Assembly (NCBI RefSeq): GCF_017068395.1
Contig: NZ_CP070614.1
Coordinates: 372,001-436,000, forward strand
Direction: 5' to 3'
Source of the DNA: Rhodococcus pseudokoreensis
Lineage (GTDB): Bacteria; Actinomycetota; Actinomycetes; Mycobacteriales; Mycobacteriaceae
Length of the DNA: 64,000 nt
Part shown: positions 1 through 9,528 of the stretch, piece by piece
Numbering within the stretch: position 1 is the first letter of the stretch
Layout: every line of letters starts with the position of its first letter
Program-made: the position numbers and the translations under genes
The notes under the pieces: generated by a model
What the model was told of the DNA's origin: nothing
The model's database searches: none
Seen by the model: only the letters and a program-made list of their open reading frames with translations

Positions 1-3
1 GAC

Positions 4-933
4 TCATCGGCTCATCACCTCCCGCGACAGCTCGAGCCGACCGGCGGCCAGTGCGAGCAGTTCGGGCTGCGCGGACATATACCAGTAGGTGGAGCGCGGA
101 TCTCGATGCCCCAAGTAGGTCGACAGGGTCTGCATTCGGGCTTCGACGTCCTCGCCCGCTCTATACCACCCGAGAAGGGTGCGCACCGCGAATGTGTGGC
201 GTAGGTCGTGGATTCGTGGTGGGCGTTCGGCTTCGCCGCCGATTCCGGCGTCGTCGCAGAGCCGCCGGAAGTTCTGCTGGACGAGCTGGTAGATCAGTCT
301 GGTTCCGGCCATCGAGACGAAGAAGCTCGGGGCGGTTGTCGGCGGACAGATCCGATCGCGAGTCCGGGCGTAGTTGTCGAGCGCGGTGAGTGTGGACGCG
401 TGCACGGGAACCAGTCTGTTTTTGCCGAACTTCGACTCTCGGATCGTCAATACCGCATCGGCCCAGTCGATATCGCTGCGATCGAGCCGGATCGCTTCCC
501 CGATCCGCATGCCGGTTACCGCCAGTAGCCCGATCAGGGTTTCGTGGGTGGCCGCGGGTAGCGGCCGACGTAAACGCCGGGCCCCGGCCATCAGAGTGTC
601 GATGTCTGTCGGGCTGTAGATGAACGGCGGACGCCACCGTCGCCGATTCGGGAGAAGCCCCGGTGGCGGCACCTCGGTGCCGGCATCGATTCCGGCCATG
701 TAGCGGGCGAATCCGCGGGCGATGGTCATCCGCCGCGGCCCGATAGTGGTGTTCGGGTCGACGTCGGGGCCCTGCGCCCAGGCGAGGGCCGCCGCGATGG
801 TGACCGTGGGGACGCCTGTGGCATCGAGGTAGTCGACGAACCGGGGCAGCTGGCGGTGGTATGCGGCCAGGTCGTGGCCCAGGCTGTTGCGCAGCCGCAG
901 GTAGTCCCCGGCGGCGTCGGCGAGGGCGCTCAT
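4..933 (-). CDS. tyrosine recombinase, RIT gene B
   Basis: Phage-integrase-family site-specific recombinase of 309 residues, the middle gene of a RIT trio. Catalytic signatures are visible: arginine in TGMRIGEAIRL, the H-x-x-R box HDLRHTF, and GHRDPRSTYWYMS carrying the second His/Trp region and the nucleophilic tyrosine. The N-terminal half is the usual helical SAM-like DNA-binding domain. The start ATG overlaps the stop of gene A in an ATGA, so the two are translationally coupled. The family joins DNA through a 3'-phosphotyrosine intermediate; the division of labour among the three RIT recombinases is not known to me. Confidence 0.88.
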   Translation of the reverse strand: MSALADAAGDYLRLRNSLGHDLAAYHRQLPRFVDYLDATGVPTVTIAAALAWAQGPDVDPNTTIGPRRMTIARGFARYMAGIDAGTEVPPPGLLPNRRRWRPPFIYSPTDIDTLMAGARRLRRPLPAATHETLIGLLAVTGMRIGEAIRLDRSDIDWADAVLTIRESKFGKNRLVPVHASTLTALDNYARTRDRICPPTTAPSFFVSMAGTRLIYQLVQQNFRRLCDDAGIGGEAERPPRIHDLRHTFAVRTLLGWYRAGEDVEARMQTLSTYLGHRDPRSTYWYMSAQPELLALAAGRLELSREVMSR

Positions 934-2126
934 CGCGCTGCTCCGGGCCAGGGTGCGGCGATCGTCCGCAAGGTGTCGAAGTCGACCTTGGCGTAGATGG
1001 CCGTCGTGGCAAGATCGCGATGCCGCAACACCTGGCTCACGTCGACGAGTTTGGCTCCCCGCCGCAGCATCTCCGTTGCCAGCGAATGCCGTAGCCGGTG
1101 TGCGCCCACTCGGGGCAGGCCGGCACGATCACAGGCGCGGTGGGTGACGTCGCTGACCAGGCCCGGTGTGATGGCACGCGTCGGCGCCTTGCATGTCACG
1201 AAGATCTGCCGGAGCCTCGTCTCCGGACGTGCCTGTGACAAGTACGCGGCCAAGGCTTCGCCGACGTCCGTTGGCAAAGGCATTCCGTCTTCGCGAGACG
1301 CCTTGCCCCTCAGTACGACTTGCCCGGTCCGCCAGTCGATGTCGCTCAGTCCCAGCCGCGCCACTTCCACCGACCGCAAGCCCAGTCGGGCAACCAAAAT
1401 GAGCATCGCGAAGTCTCGGATGCCCGTGGGGTCGGTCCGGTCGCAGCTGTCGAGTAGCCACTGCACGTCCGCGGCAGCGATTCCTTTGGGGATACCCGTG
1501 TCGTGCCAGCCGGCTACCGGCGGCAAGGCCGTGGCAAGCGGTCGGGGCGTCAGGCCGGCCAGATACAGGAACTTCAGCAGCGACCGTAGCTCCGCCACAC
1601 GCCCCTTGGTCGAGCCGACGCTGAGGCGACCGCTTTCCCGCAAGAGGAACGCGACAACGTCTGCCCCGGTGAGGCTTCCGACCCAGTCACTGTCCTCGGT
1701 TACCCGCTGCGACAAGAACGAAAGCGCCAGCTTCGAGTAACGCACAACCGTCGCATCCGCCAACCCTCGATCGGCGACGAGCCAATTGCGGTAGCGCTCG
1801 ACCAACTCATCGACCGGTGTCGTCGGCGCTGCGGCCCCGACCAGCACACCCACATGTTCCAGATAATCCAGCAGTGGATCCAACCCACGCGGCCCCGGCA
1901 CGCAGCGCATTCCGGCGGCGCCGCACGCACTGCGGAACTCTGCGGCCACGACCCGGTCGAGGTCTCCGGGCGCGAGGTCTCGCACATTCATCCACCGGCC
2001 GAGATCGCCCGCGATGGCCAGCATGTTCACGACCGTGCCTCGCGTGTATCCCAGCCCCACCAGCCACGCTGTATAGCCCTCGATATAGGGCCCCATCCGG
2101 CCGGGCTTCCTTCTCGTAGCGGTCAT
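930..2126 (-). CDS. tyrosine recombinase, RIT gene A
   Basis: First recombinase of RIT element 1, about 398 residues from ATG 2126. This start is preferred over an upstream one at 2150 because a GGAGGCGGGT-type ribosome binding site lies just before it. Catalytic motifs: ARLGLRSVEVARL (Arg), HRLRHSLATEML (H-x-x-R) and LRHRDLATTAIYAKVD (His, then Tyr). A second N-terminal SAM-like region (about residues 115-200) precedes the catalytic domain. It has the same architecture as the A proteins at 22.1-23.3 kb and 40.8-42.0 kb but is clearly divergent from both. The frame is intact. Confidence 0.88.
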   Translation of the reverse strand: MTATRRKPGRMGPYIEGYTAWLVGLGYTRGTVVNMLAIAGDLGRWMNVRDLAPGDLDRVVAAEFRSACGAAGMRCVPGPRGLDPLLDYLEHVGVLVGAAAPTTPVDELVERYRNWLVADRGLADATVVRYSKLALSFLSQRVTEDSDWVGSLTGADVVAFLLRESGRLSVGSTKGRVAELRSLLKFLYLAGLTPRPLATALPPVAGWHDTGIPKGIAAADVQWLLDSCDRTDPTGIRDFAMLILVARLGLRSVEVARLGLSDIDWRTGQVVLRGKASREDGMPLPTDVGEALAAYLSQARPETRLRQIFVTCKAPTRAITPGLVSDVTHRACDRAGLPRVGAHRLRHSLATEMLRRGAKLVDVSQVLRHRDLATTAIYAKVDFDTLRTIAAPWPGAAR

Positions 2127-2264
2127 GACCCGCCTCCATTCCCGGAGCACCGTGCTCCGACAAAAGAAGCGTCAACCCGACGGCGAGACTATGTCGACCC
2201 GTTCGAGCATTCACCACCAAAAGCCGCCACCACGCCAAGGCAGTTCACATCACCGCACCCGCAC

Positions 2265-2317
2265 CTCGGCATAGTTACCGACTCGGCATAGGTCGAGCTA
2301 TGCCGAGATCGGCATAG
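2265..2317. repeat. right-end repeats of RIT element 1
   Basis: Three direct copies of (CT)CGGCATAG at 2265-2274, 2282-2291 and 2310-2317 and one inverted copy, CTATGCCGAG, at 2298-2307. They occupy the place of the three CGGCATAAT repeats at the ends of RIT element 3 and the CGCATAA(T/C) repeats of RIT element 2, and are probably recombinase-binding arm and core sites. GGTCGA occurs both inside this block (2291-2296) and at the exit into the target gene (2317-2322), a possible short target duplication. Confidence 0.7.
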
Positions 2318-3340
2318 GTCGACGACACCGGATTCCTCAAGAAGGGCACCCGCTCGGCCGGGGTGCAGCGCCAGTACTCGGGCACCGCGGGGCGGGTGGA
2401 AAATTGTCAGATTGGGGTGTTCCTCGCCTACGCGTCCGGTGCCGGGCACGCGCTCATCGACCGAGAGCTGTACCTGCCCGAATCGTGGACCTCCGACCGA
2501 GAACGCTGCCGTGCCGCCAGCATCGGTGACGAGGTCGAGTTCGCGACCAAACCCGTGCTGGCGCAGCACATGATCCAACGCGCCCTCGACGCGCACGTGC
2601 CGTTCTCCTGGCTCACCGCCGACGAGGCCTACGGTCAAGTGAAGTACCTACGGGTCTGGCTCGAGGAACGCGATATTTCCTACGTGCTGGCCACCCGCCT
2701 GGGCGGCGACGTGTTCACCCCGGACGGGCGCACCGGCCGCGCCGACCAGATGATCGCCGCCGTCCCGCCGAAGCAGTGGCGCCGCATCTCCGCCGGCGAC
2801 GGCGCACACGGACCGCGGGAATACTCCTGGGTGCGGATCCCGATCCGGATCGCCTGGGCACCCGGCCGTGGGCACTGGCTCCTCGCCCGCCGATCACTGT
2901 CGGACCCGACCGAAATCGCGTACTACATCTGCGCCGGCCCCCGCCGAACCACGCTCACCGAACTCGCCGCCGTCGCCGGATCACGGTGGCGGGTCGAGGA
3001 ATGCTTCCAACAGGCCAAGAACGAGGCCGGCCTGGACCAGTACCAGGTGCGCACCTACCGCGCCTGGTACGCCCACACCACCCTGTCGATGCTCGCCCTC
3101 GCCTGGCTCGCCGGAACGAAAACCGAAGCAGTAAAGGGGGAATCGGGATCGACGATCAAGGCATGATCGGCTACACGGTACCCGAGATCCGGCGGCTGCT
3201 CGTGCATCTGATCCTGCGACACGCCCGCCCCGGCGAGCACGTCTGGTCCTGGTCACACTGGCGACGACGCCGACAGCACCAGGCCAGATCCTGCCACTAC
3301 CGAACCCGCGGACACGTCCCATAAGTGCCGTTGCAGTACT
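2318..3340 (+). pseudogene. IS701-family transposase, 5' end removed by RIT 1
   Basis: DDE transposase of the IS701 group starting abruptly at VDDTGFLKKG, which is the first catalytic Asp region, so the N-terminal domain is missing or lies beyond the RIT element outside the window. Downstream are QRQYSGTAGR, LTADEAYG with the second Asp, and WRVEECFQQAKNEAGLD with the catalytic Glu. The reading frame closes at 3166 (TGA), while the family C-terminus (GYTVPEIRRLL to HYRTRGHVP, ending 3324) continues in the -1 frame after an AAAGGGGG run. The terminal sequence AAGTGCCGTTGCAGTA around 3323-3340 recurs at the end of the related remnant near 52.25 kb and is probably the IS end. Confidence 0.8.
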
Positions 3341-3502
3341 ACCGGGGCTGCGCCCCAGCCCGACGAGTCGTGTGGCGGCGGCTGCGCTCCGGGGGCTCCG
3401 GCCGGTCGGGGTGATTGACCCTGGTCGACGACGTCGATCGGGTGTATGAACCGTCGTAGCGGTTGGTTGGCCTACTGGCCGCCCGATCGTCCGGAGCTCA
3501 TC

Positions 3503-5084
3503 ATGACCATACCGCGCAGCGTCGCCGACGTGTTGACCACGCACACGCTCTTCGAGGTCGAGTGCATCGACCGGATGTACCTCAATGTCTACGTCCCCGG
3601 TTTGCAGTACGCCCCAGGTCTGGTCGCCTACGTGCACCAACAGCTCGGGATGCCGGTCGCCTCCACCGCCACCTGCAGCACTTCACCGCGGCCGAGGGAG
3701 TGGTGTTCATCGGACGCGCTCAGGAGAAGACCCCGTTGTTCCGCACCGAGAAACGCCGCGACGCCGACGGCAACAGCTACCCGTGGATCGTCAAAACCAC
3801 CGGCATAGTCAACCACTACTACTTCTACTGCGTCGACGCCGACTTCGGCCCGTTCTTCCTCAAGTTCTGTTCCTACTTCCCCTACAACGCCAAACTCTGC
3901 ATCAACGGCCACCACTGGGCCCAGCGGCAGGCGGCCAGGGCCGGGCTCGGGTTCACCGCCCTCGACAACGCCTTCGCCGCCGTCGACGACCCCGACGCGC
4001 GGCCCAGCGGCAGGCGGCCAGGGCCGGGCTCGGGTTCACCGCCCTCGACAACGCCTTCGCCGCCGTCGACGACCCCGACGCGCTGCAAGCGATCTGCGAT
4101 CGGCTCACCGGTCCACGGATCGATGCCCTGCTCCGGAAGTGGCTGGCGATTCTGCCGGATCCGTTCACCGACGCCGACCGGGACGCCGGCTACCGCTACG
4201 ACCTGTCGGTGTTGCAGGCCGAGTTCTCCCTGACTCAGATGCTCGACGCGCCGGTCTCGGGGCGGGTGTTCTTCGAGCAGGTCATCCGCGACAACCTCGA
4301 CCTCGGTCGCCCCGATCAGGTCACGCTGGTGTTCGACCGGCGGTTGATGCGCCGAGGGCCGCGTGCCACCCCGGGACGATTCCGCACCCGAGTGATCACC
4401 GAAGGCGTCGTCCCCAGCCTGCACGTCGACTACAAGCACACCACCATAAAGCAGTACCACAAACAGGGACGCGCCCTGCGCACCGAGACCACCATCAACG
4501 ACACCCGCGATTTCCACCTCGGGAAACGACTGACACATCTGCCCGCACTGCGGGAGATCGGCTTTCACGCCAACCGACGCCTGCTGCGCGTCCAACGACT
4601 CAGCCACGACCCGATCACCGGCGCCGACGCCCTCGCCGCCATCACCGGCCCGGTCACCACCGCCACCGGCACCCACGTCCCGGGCTTGCGGTTCGCCGAC
4701 CAGCGCAGCCACGCCCTGCTCTCCGCACTGCTGGTCTTCCGGCTGCACCCGAACGGCTTCACCAACAAGGACCTGCGCACCCTCACCGGCGAGCTGCGCG
4801 GACTCGACCCGGACACGGTGTCCGCCGGCCAGATGACCTACGACCTGCGCCGGCTGAAAACTCGCAACCTCATCGTCCGGATCGAGGGCACCCACCGGTA
4901 CCAGGTCACCGACCACGGACTCGACACCGCGAAGTTCCTCACCTGTGTCCACGACCGGGTCTTGCGCACCGGCCTCGCCGAACTCGCCACCCCGACAACC
5001 ACTCCCGGCCGCCTACGATCGGCCGCCACCACGTATCGCAACGCTGTCGATACCCTCACCGGCACAGCGCAACTCGCAGCATGA
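3503..5084 (+). pseudogene. unknown actinobacterial protein, broken copy
   Basis: I do not recognise a named domain. The start MTIPRSVADVLTTHTLFEVECIDRMY (ATG 3503) and the C-terminal two thirds (from 4086, for example VTLVFDRRLMRRG, VDYKHTTIKQYHKQGRALRTE) look like one long, conserved protein of about 500 or more residues. It is broken at least twice: near 3655 the frame jumps from QQLGMPVAST to LQHFTAAEGVV, as if sequence were deleted, and an 83-bp tandem duplication (3921-4086) shifts frame. The C-terminal region resembles a winged-helix module (LRRLKTRNLIVRIEGTHRYQVTDHG). It lies between IS debris on both sides, so it may itself travel with mobile DNA. Confidence 0.55.
3921..4086. repeat. 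83-bp tandem duplication
   Basis: A unit beginning CCAGCGGCAGGCGGCCAGGG occurs at 3921-4003 and again at 4004-4086 with essentially the same sequence, encoding AAxAGLGFTALDNAFAAVDDPDA twice in different frames. Because 83 is not a multiple of three it breaks the reading frame of the surrounding gene. It looks like a recent slippage or unequal-crossover event. Confidence 0.85.
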
Positions 5085-5176
5085 AACACCAAGCCGTCGA
5101 ACGTGACCCGAACACCACAAACTTGACTCCAAAAACCGGCTACGCCATCTCTAGCTACCTAGCCACGTAGGGCACC

Positions 5177-5497
5177 GGGGCGCCGATCAAAGCCTTACGG
5201 GGTGATGTCGAGTCGGCCGAACAGCTACTGCGTGAGGGCGCTGAGATCGCGACCACCTTGTCTCTTGGACGGTTGGCCGCACGAATCGAGAACGAACGCG
5301 TCCGCGCCGGACTGATCGGGGAACGCTACCTCGGTGCACAGCGCCCTGCGGCGGATCGTGAGGACGGCGTCGTGATCATCACCGCGGGGTGGGAGACGGA
5401 ATCGACGATCCGGTTGATCCTCGCGAAAGCCGACTCCGGGGCCGCCGATCCCCGACCCAACCTCGATCTCCCGCGCAACGATTCGCCGACAAGATGA
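5177..5497 (+). pseudogene. LuxR/MalT-type regulator fragment
   Basis: The open frame from about 5177 reads GDVESAEQLLREGAEIATTLSLGRLAARIENERVRAGL, which resembles the helical-repeat region of large ATP-dependent LuxR/MalT-like (STAND) regulators, but neither the P-loop nor the C-terminal HTH is present. It ends at TGA 5497 after a low-complexity tail. I regard it as an internal fragment left by rearrangement. The identification rests on pattern only. Confidence 0.4.
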
Positions 5498-5835
5498 CTG
5501 ACATCGATACCGATCCGTGCTTCAGCCGCCCCCCGGCCATCGAGTTGGAGCACAAGCAGGACTTTTGAGAATTCATACAAGCCCAAGGGCTTACCAGCCG
5601 AGCACGAAGTTGGTCGCCGACAGCCGCGCACCCAAACCCTGCCGCAGGGTGCGCACCGCGACGGGCGAGACGAAACCTACTGATGGGGGCGTCCGGCCAC
5701 TTCGACCCAGCATGCAACCGGTCGATTCCTCCGCTGCGACGCCGTACAGCCTGAAGACTCCAGGACCACCGGTCACCTACGCATCCAAGGCGTCCGTATC
5801 AGCCTCACCGCGCTCGTCTGTCTGTGTGCCGAGTG
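5498..5835. other. no recognisable gene
   Basis: About 340 bases without a convincing coding frame. Short open frames on both strands have no recognisable motifs or ribosome binding sites. It separates the LuxR-like fragment from the FAD-oxidase fragment. Confidence 0.5.
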
Positions 5836-6125
5836 TCAGATGACTTTCCGCGCGGTGAACACGACGCCGTCGAGGTAGTCGCCGGCCACGCCGTCATGGC
5901 TGCGTTCGGTGACGACGGGGTCCATCGCCGCCTGCAGTTGCTCGGGGGTACCGAACCGTAGGTGACGCAGCGCGGCATCGCGTTTCACCGGTTCGAGCTG
6001 TATGCGCAGCCGCGTCGAATAGCCGAGGGTGCCATAGGAGTTGGGGAGCCCCAGAACAGGTCCGAGTGTTCGCCGTCTGGGGTGGCGGTGATGATCTGGC
6101 CGTCGCCGGTCAGGACATCGATCTC
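5836..6125 (-). pseudogene. FAD-linked oxidase fragment
   Basis: Translated on the minus strand in two frames, this reads EIDVLTGDGQIITATPDGEHSDLFWG followed by GLPNSYGTLGYSTRLRIQLEPV, the hallmark of the FAD-binding PCMH domain of FAD-linked oxidases (the DLFWG...SYGTLG region). The frame changes near 6040, and the protein stops at 5836 shortly after RKVI, far short of a full enzyme (typically 450 or more residues). It is a broken internal fragment. Confidence 0.6.
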
Positions 6126-6164
6126 TGAGCACCGACTCGTACGGCAGGCCGGCACCGGCGGCCC

Positions 6165-6405
6165 GCCCGCGCACCATCAAGCTGGCCATCGATGCGAAGC
6201 ACGCCCACCCCGAGGAGCCGTGGACCGTCAGCGGGCTGGCGGAGCTTGTCGGTGTCAGCGTGCGCACCCCTGCAGGACGATGCGGGGTACGTCGGTCTCT
6301 CGCTGATGACCTCTCTCCGAGACATCCGGCTCGAGCGCTCCCACGAGGACCTGATTCTGGCTGATCCGCGCCACGACGCGGTCGCCGATGTGGCCTATCG
6401 CTGAG
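6165..6405 (+). pseudogene. AraC-type regulator C-terminal fragment
   Basis: The segment reads RPRTIKLAIDAKHAHPEEPWTVSGLAELVGVSVRT, then after a frame change near 6272 LQDDAGYVGLSLMTSLRDIRLERSHEDLILADPRHDAVADVAYR. This is the AraC/XylS double helix-turn-helix domain, cut off where WGF would follow. It is distinct from the AraC-type gene at 6.84 kb. It is a remnant with no function expected. Confidence 0.6.
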
Positions 6406-6842
6406 GTTTTCGGCACCTCGGCCGATTTGCCGTCGACTACCGAAGGCGGTGCGGGCAGCCGCCGTCGACAACGTTGACCACGGCGTAGTTGACGAAAAAC
6501 CCTGTGCTCCGAAAGTTTCTGCGTTATCTGGACAATCCCTGCGCCGTGCGGACCGTCGCCACCGTGTGATGCACCTATCGTTGCAGGCGGGGGCCAGCAC
6601 CTCTGGGACGCAGCTCCATCCCAGAGGCGCTGCCAATGGGAGGCTGAACCTTGCTGCTCCGATGTCACCGACGGACTCGATCGGCGAGTCCCGCGAACAT
6701 AGGATGCACGTCGCGATACTGGCGCTGTTCGCCCGGCCGGACGGTGTGGAGGCGCCTGAGCCTCCTACCTGATGGAGATCGACGTCGAGCCGAGCGCGGT
6801 GCCCTTCCCGCCGCACGGCTTCTGTTGAATAAGGACCAGCCT
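6406..6842. other. no recognisable gene; leader of the AraC-type gene
   Basis: About 440 bases with no supported gene. The last part, TAAGGACCAGCCT just before 6843, supplies a plausible ribosome binding site for the AraC-type regulator. Confidence 0.45.
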
Positions 6843-7691
6843 GTGAGTTCTCTCTTTTCTTGCAACGATTTGCCCGCCGGCGAACAGTTCGATGCCTGGC
6901 GTGAGACGGTCTCCAACGCGTTCGTGCCACTGGACGCGAAGTCCTACACCGTCGGCACGTTCACGGGTGAACTTCTGACCGGAGTGGTCGGTTCGCTGCA
7001 GGTTTCCGAGGTCAGCGGAGGGGCTGTGGAGGTGTGCCGGATGCCGGATGCGATCCGGCGCTCGGACCCGGGCTACGTGAAGTTGGGGATGCAGATCCGC
7101 GGCTACTGTGTCTTGACCCAGGACGATCGGGAGGCAGCCCTGATTCCGGGGGATTTCAGCATCTACGACACCAGACGGCCGTACCAAGTCTCCTTCGAGG
7201 GGGACTTCGCGCAGTTGGTGGTGATGTTCCCCCATGAGTTGATCCATCTGCCGCCGGACGCCCTCAACGACATGATGGCCCGGAGAGTATCCGGTAGGCG
7301 CGGGATCGGCGGCCTGGTCTCGAAGCTCCTCGTCGGCATAGCCGAACAGCCGCGGGGCGTCGAAGAGCTGTCGGCAAACCAACAGTTGTCCAACGGGGTG
7401 CTCAACCTGCTCGCGGCGGCACTGTTCGAGCAACTCGGCTGCGAATCGAATGTGCAGCCCGAGACGAACCGGGCTGCTTTGCTTTTGCAGATCAAAGCCT
7501 TCATCGATGCCCGGCTTTACGACCCGGAGCTCAGTTCGCACCTCATCGCCCGCGCCCACAACATCTCGCCCCGCAATCTGCAGAAGATGTTCGAGGGCGA
7601 AGGGACCACCGCAACGGAGTGGATCCGCAGACGGCGTCTCGAACACTGTCGCCGCGATCTTGTCGACCCACGGCTTAGCGTGGATCCGTAG
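6843..7691 (+). CDS. AraC-family regulator, C-terminally truncated
   Basis: Begins at GTG 6843 behind an AAGGA ribosome binding site; 282 residues. Residues 1-170 form the AraC-binding-like ligand domain seen in XylS/FeaR-type activators (SCNDLPAGEQFDAWRETVSNAFVPL; GDFSIYDTRRPYQVSFEGDFAQLVVMFP). Residues about 205-282 are the first helix-turn-helix of the AraC DNA-binding domain (HLIARAHNISPRNLQKMFEGEGTTATEWIRRRRLEHCRRDL). The second helix-turn-helix, normally about 40 more residues with the F-S-D-x-x-x-F-x-R-x-F signature, is missing: the frame stops right after DPRLSVDP. DNA binding is probably lost or altered. Relatives with this N-terminal domain often control aromatic-compound genes, which suits the neighbourhood. 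Confidence 0.75.
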   Translation: MSSLFSCNDLPAGEQFDAWRETVSNAFVPLDAKSYTVGTFTGELLTGVVGSLQVSEVSGGAVEVCRMPDAIRRSDPGYVKLGMQIRGYCVLTQDDREAALIPGDFSIYDTRRPYQVSFEGDFAQLVVMFPHELIHLPPDALNDMMARRVSGRRGIGGLVSKLLVGIAEQPRGVEELSANQQLSNGVLNLLAAALFEQLGCESNVQPETNRAALLLQIKAFIDARLYDPELSSHLIARAHNISPRNLQKMFEGEGTTATEWIRRRRLEHCRRDLVDPRLSVDP

Positions 7692-7788
7692 TGAGCGTGA
7701 CGGCGGGTGAATGACGAAAGATCCTCTCGCAGTGAGCGAATCGAGATTACCGAGATCGCGATTGTCCACATGAGGAAAAGCGCTTTCA

Positions 7789-8340
7789 GTGCAGTCATCG
7801 CACACGCTCACGGCTGGGCCGCGGTGTCCGACGAACGCAATCTCGTGCCGGCGGCAGGGTGTGCCGGTCCTCGAACTCGCCGAACAGGCCGGCCTATCGG
7901 AGCTGATCCACACCCATGTCGACCCCGCCTCCACGCGGGTGGTATCGGGAGCGGTGAACCCGGTGGGGAAACTCACCCTCGATCATCGGCGGGATGCTCA
8001 CCGGAGCCGACAGCATCGACGATGTGGACACCATCCGCGCAGGCGGCACCCCGATTCTCTTCGAGCAGGTGTACGCCCCTCGACGCCTAAGGATCTTCCT
8101 GCGCGAGTTCACCTACGGCACACCCTGCAGCTCGGGGCGGTGCTGCGACGACACCTGATCGGCCTCGCACCCCGCTGCTGCCCGGCATCGAGGACCGGGC
8201 GTTCCTCGACATCGACTCGCTGCTGCGCCCGGTGTACGGGTGAGCTGGCCGGATTCGGTTCGACACAGCTCCGTGGCCAGGCGCAGGCGGACGCGCTGCG
8301 GTGGACGGTCCGTTCCCCTCAACTTTCTTTGTGACTCCGG
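7789..8340 (+). pseudogene. IS1380-family transposase fragment
   Basis: Frames strung together give MQSSHTLTAGP, VPVLELAEQAGLSELIHTHVD, then in another frame TRVVSGAVNPVGKLT, GGMLTGADSIDDVDTIRAGGTPILFEQVYAP, and finally GIEDRAFLDIDSLLRPVYG. This matches the N-terminal half of actinobacterial IS1380-type transposases. At least three frame changes and no C-terminal half mark it as dead. Confidence 0.6.
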
Positions 8341-8669
8341 CGTCCCGAATGCGACGCCATGCTTGGACCCTCAGGGGCAGGACGGAATATAGGACTCGTC
8401 TTGCGTGATGACAGGCTGTCGACGGGTTCGATCGGTCGCGGCTGCGAAGGCTCGGGGTAGGCACCTCCTCAAACCTCGACTGTAACCGGCCCGTGTCGAT
8501 GCACGGACGATCGGCTTTGGCCAGGCGGGTCCGATTGCCCCGAGGTCACCAGCATGAGTACACGCCAGGTTACCGACGAGGACACGTCGAGACCGGGCTG
8601 GCCGGTCAGGCGCGGTCGTCAGTCGAGGCCTCGGTGCGCGGCCGAAAAGCCACAGTCGCGGCCCTGAAC
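8341..8669. other. no recognisable gene
   Basis: About 330 bases between the IS1380 scrap and the end of the crotonase gene. Open frames exist on both strands but none has a ribosome binding site or recognisable motif. Confidence 0.45.
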
Positions 8670-9383
8670 TCAGGGGTCCCTACCCGCTACCCCGACGGCC
8701 AAGGCTTCCAGCTCGGCAATGGTCGCAGTCGCCGGGAAAGACTGGCGCAGCAGCGACTTGGTAGCAGCGAACGCGAACGGAGGGAAGGCAGCGAGTACCT
8801 CGGCGCGCCGCGTTGCGGCACCCACGACGTCATCCTCGACGACCTCATGGGCCAGGTGCAGCCGGACCGCTTCATCCGCCGGGACCATCCTGCCCGAATG
8901 GAACAGGTCCGTCGCGACGGTCCAGCCGGCCCGACGCTGCACCGTCAAGGTGGCCAGCAGGTCCGGCGGCAACCCGATCGTCAGGAAGCCCATCCCGAGC
9001 TTGGCCGAGCCGAGAAGGATCACCTCGTCGCAGAGCAGAGCCAGTGAGAAACCGGCACCGACCGCGGCACCGTTGACGGCAGCGACCGTCGGTTTGGGCA
9101 TCTCGTGCAGTCGCGCGGCAACCTGTAGGAATCGGCGCTGCCGGACGATCGCACCGGGGACGTCGGCACCGGAGTCGGCGGCGATGTCGCCGCCCGCGCA
9201 GAACGCAATGCCAGCGCCGGTCACCAGCACGGCCCGGCACCAGCTCGCCGCTGCGACCTGTCGGAGGGCATAGTCGAGGGCGTCGATGAGCGCGTCGTCG
9301 AGAGCATTGCGGCGGTCCGGCCGGTTGAGTACCACTCGGGCGAGCGCACCATTGCGCTCGACGAGCACGAGCCGCGTACTCAC
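8670..9383 (-). CDS. enoyl-CoA hydratase/isomerase (crotonase) family protein
   Basis: About 237 residues from GTG 9383, where the protein aligns with the crotonase start (STRLVLVERNGALARVVLNRPDRRNALDD); a longer frame to 9503 has no family-like sequence. The oxyanion-hole regions are GIAFCAGGDIAADS and NGAAVGAGFSLALLCDEVILL, followed by LGMGFLTIGLPPDL. The usual family length is about 260, so it is at the short end. As the last gene of the minus-strand operon from 12725, it probably acts on the CoA-bound product of the ring monooxygenase as a hydratase, isomerase or ring-opening hydrolase. The exact reaction cannot be read from sequence. Confidence 0.82.
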   Translation of the reverse strand: MSTRLVLVERNGALARVVLNRPDRRNALDDALIDALDYALRQVAAASWCRAVLVTGAGIAFCAGGDIAADSGADVPGAIVRQRRFLQVAARLHEMPKPTVAAVNGAAVGAGFSLALLCDEVILLGSAKLGMGFLTIGLPPDLLATLTVQRRAGWTVATDLFHSGRMVPADEAVRLHLAHEVVEDDVVGAATRRAEVLAAFPPFAFAATKSLLRQSFPATATIAELEALAVGVAGRDP

Positions 9384-9528
9384 CGCGCAGAACCGAACGC
9401 GCCGCCGTGGGTATTCGTCATGTGTTCTCACACCTTTCGATCGCGCAGTAATCGTGCACTCGACGACCGATGGCAGCTCATGTGTCGTCCCGGCAGTCTT
9501 CACTCTGGGGATGGACGCGCGTCACGGA

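Larger units (their letters stand above)
1..2317 (-). mobile_element. RIT element 1, right-hand part
   Basis: Part of a recombinase-in-trio element. Two overlapping tyrosine recombinase genes (A and B) are inside the window; the third (C) and the left end lie beyond position 1. The right end carries repeated CTCGGCATAG motifs (2265-2317) and abuts codons for the first catalytic aspartates of an IS701-type transposase (GTC GAC GAC ACC = V-D-D-T from 2318). The trio is antisense to the interrupted gene. Gene order, gene sizes and 4-bp overlap match the complete trio at 40.8-43.9 kb, which is why I call it a RIT element. Confidence 0.8.

Noticed and set aside
161..1012. Long Arg/Pro-rich open frames on both strands over recombinase genes (also at 4139-5170, 16681-17640, 20239-21069, 22049-23425, 24104-25399, 55865-58183)
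   Set aside because: They are shadows of high-GC coding sequence. The true frames have family motifs, overlaps and ribosome binding sites; the shadows have none.
2265..2317. CRISPR-like array of short repeats
   Set aside because: Repeats are about 10 bp, in both orientations, unevenly spaced and located at the end of a RIT element.
2363..3166. An independent transposase gene starting at ATG 2363
   Set aside because: The IS701 homology already starts at 2318 with VDDTGF and lacks the N-terminal domain; the ATG is internal and the gene is interrupted by RIT 1.
9384..9503. N-terminal extension of the crotonase up to 9503
   Set aside because: The extra 40 residues have no family similarity; GTG 9383 fits the start of the family.
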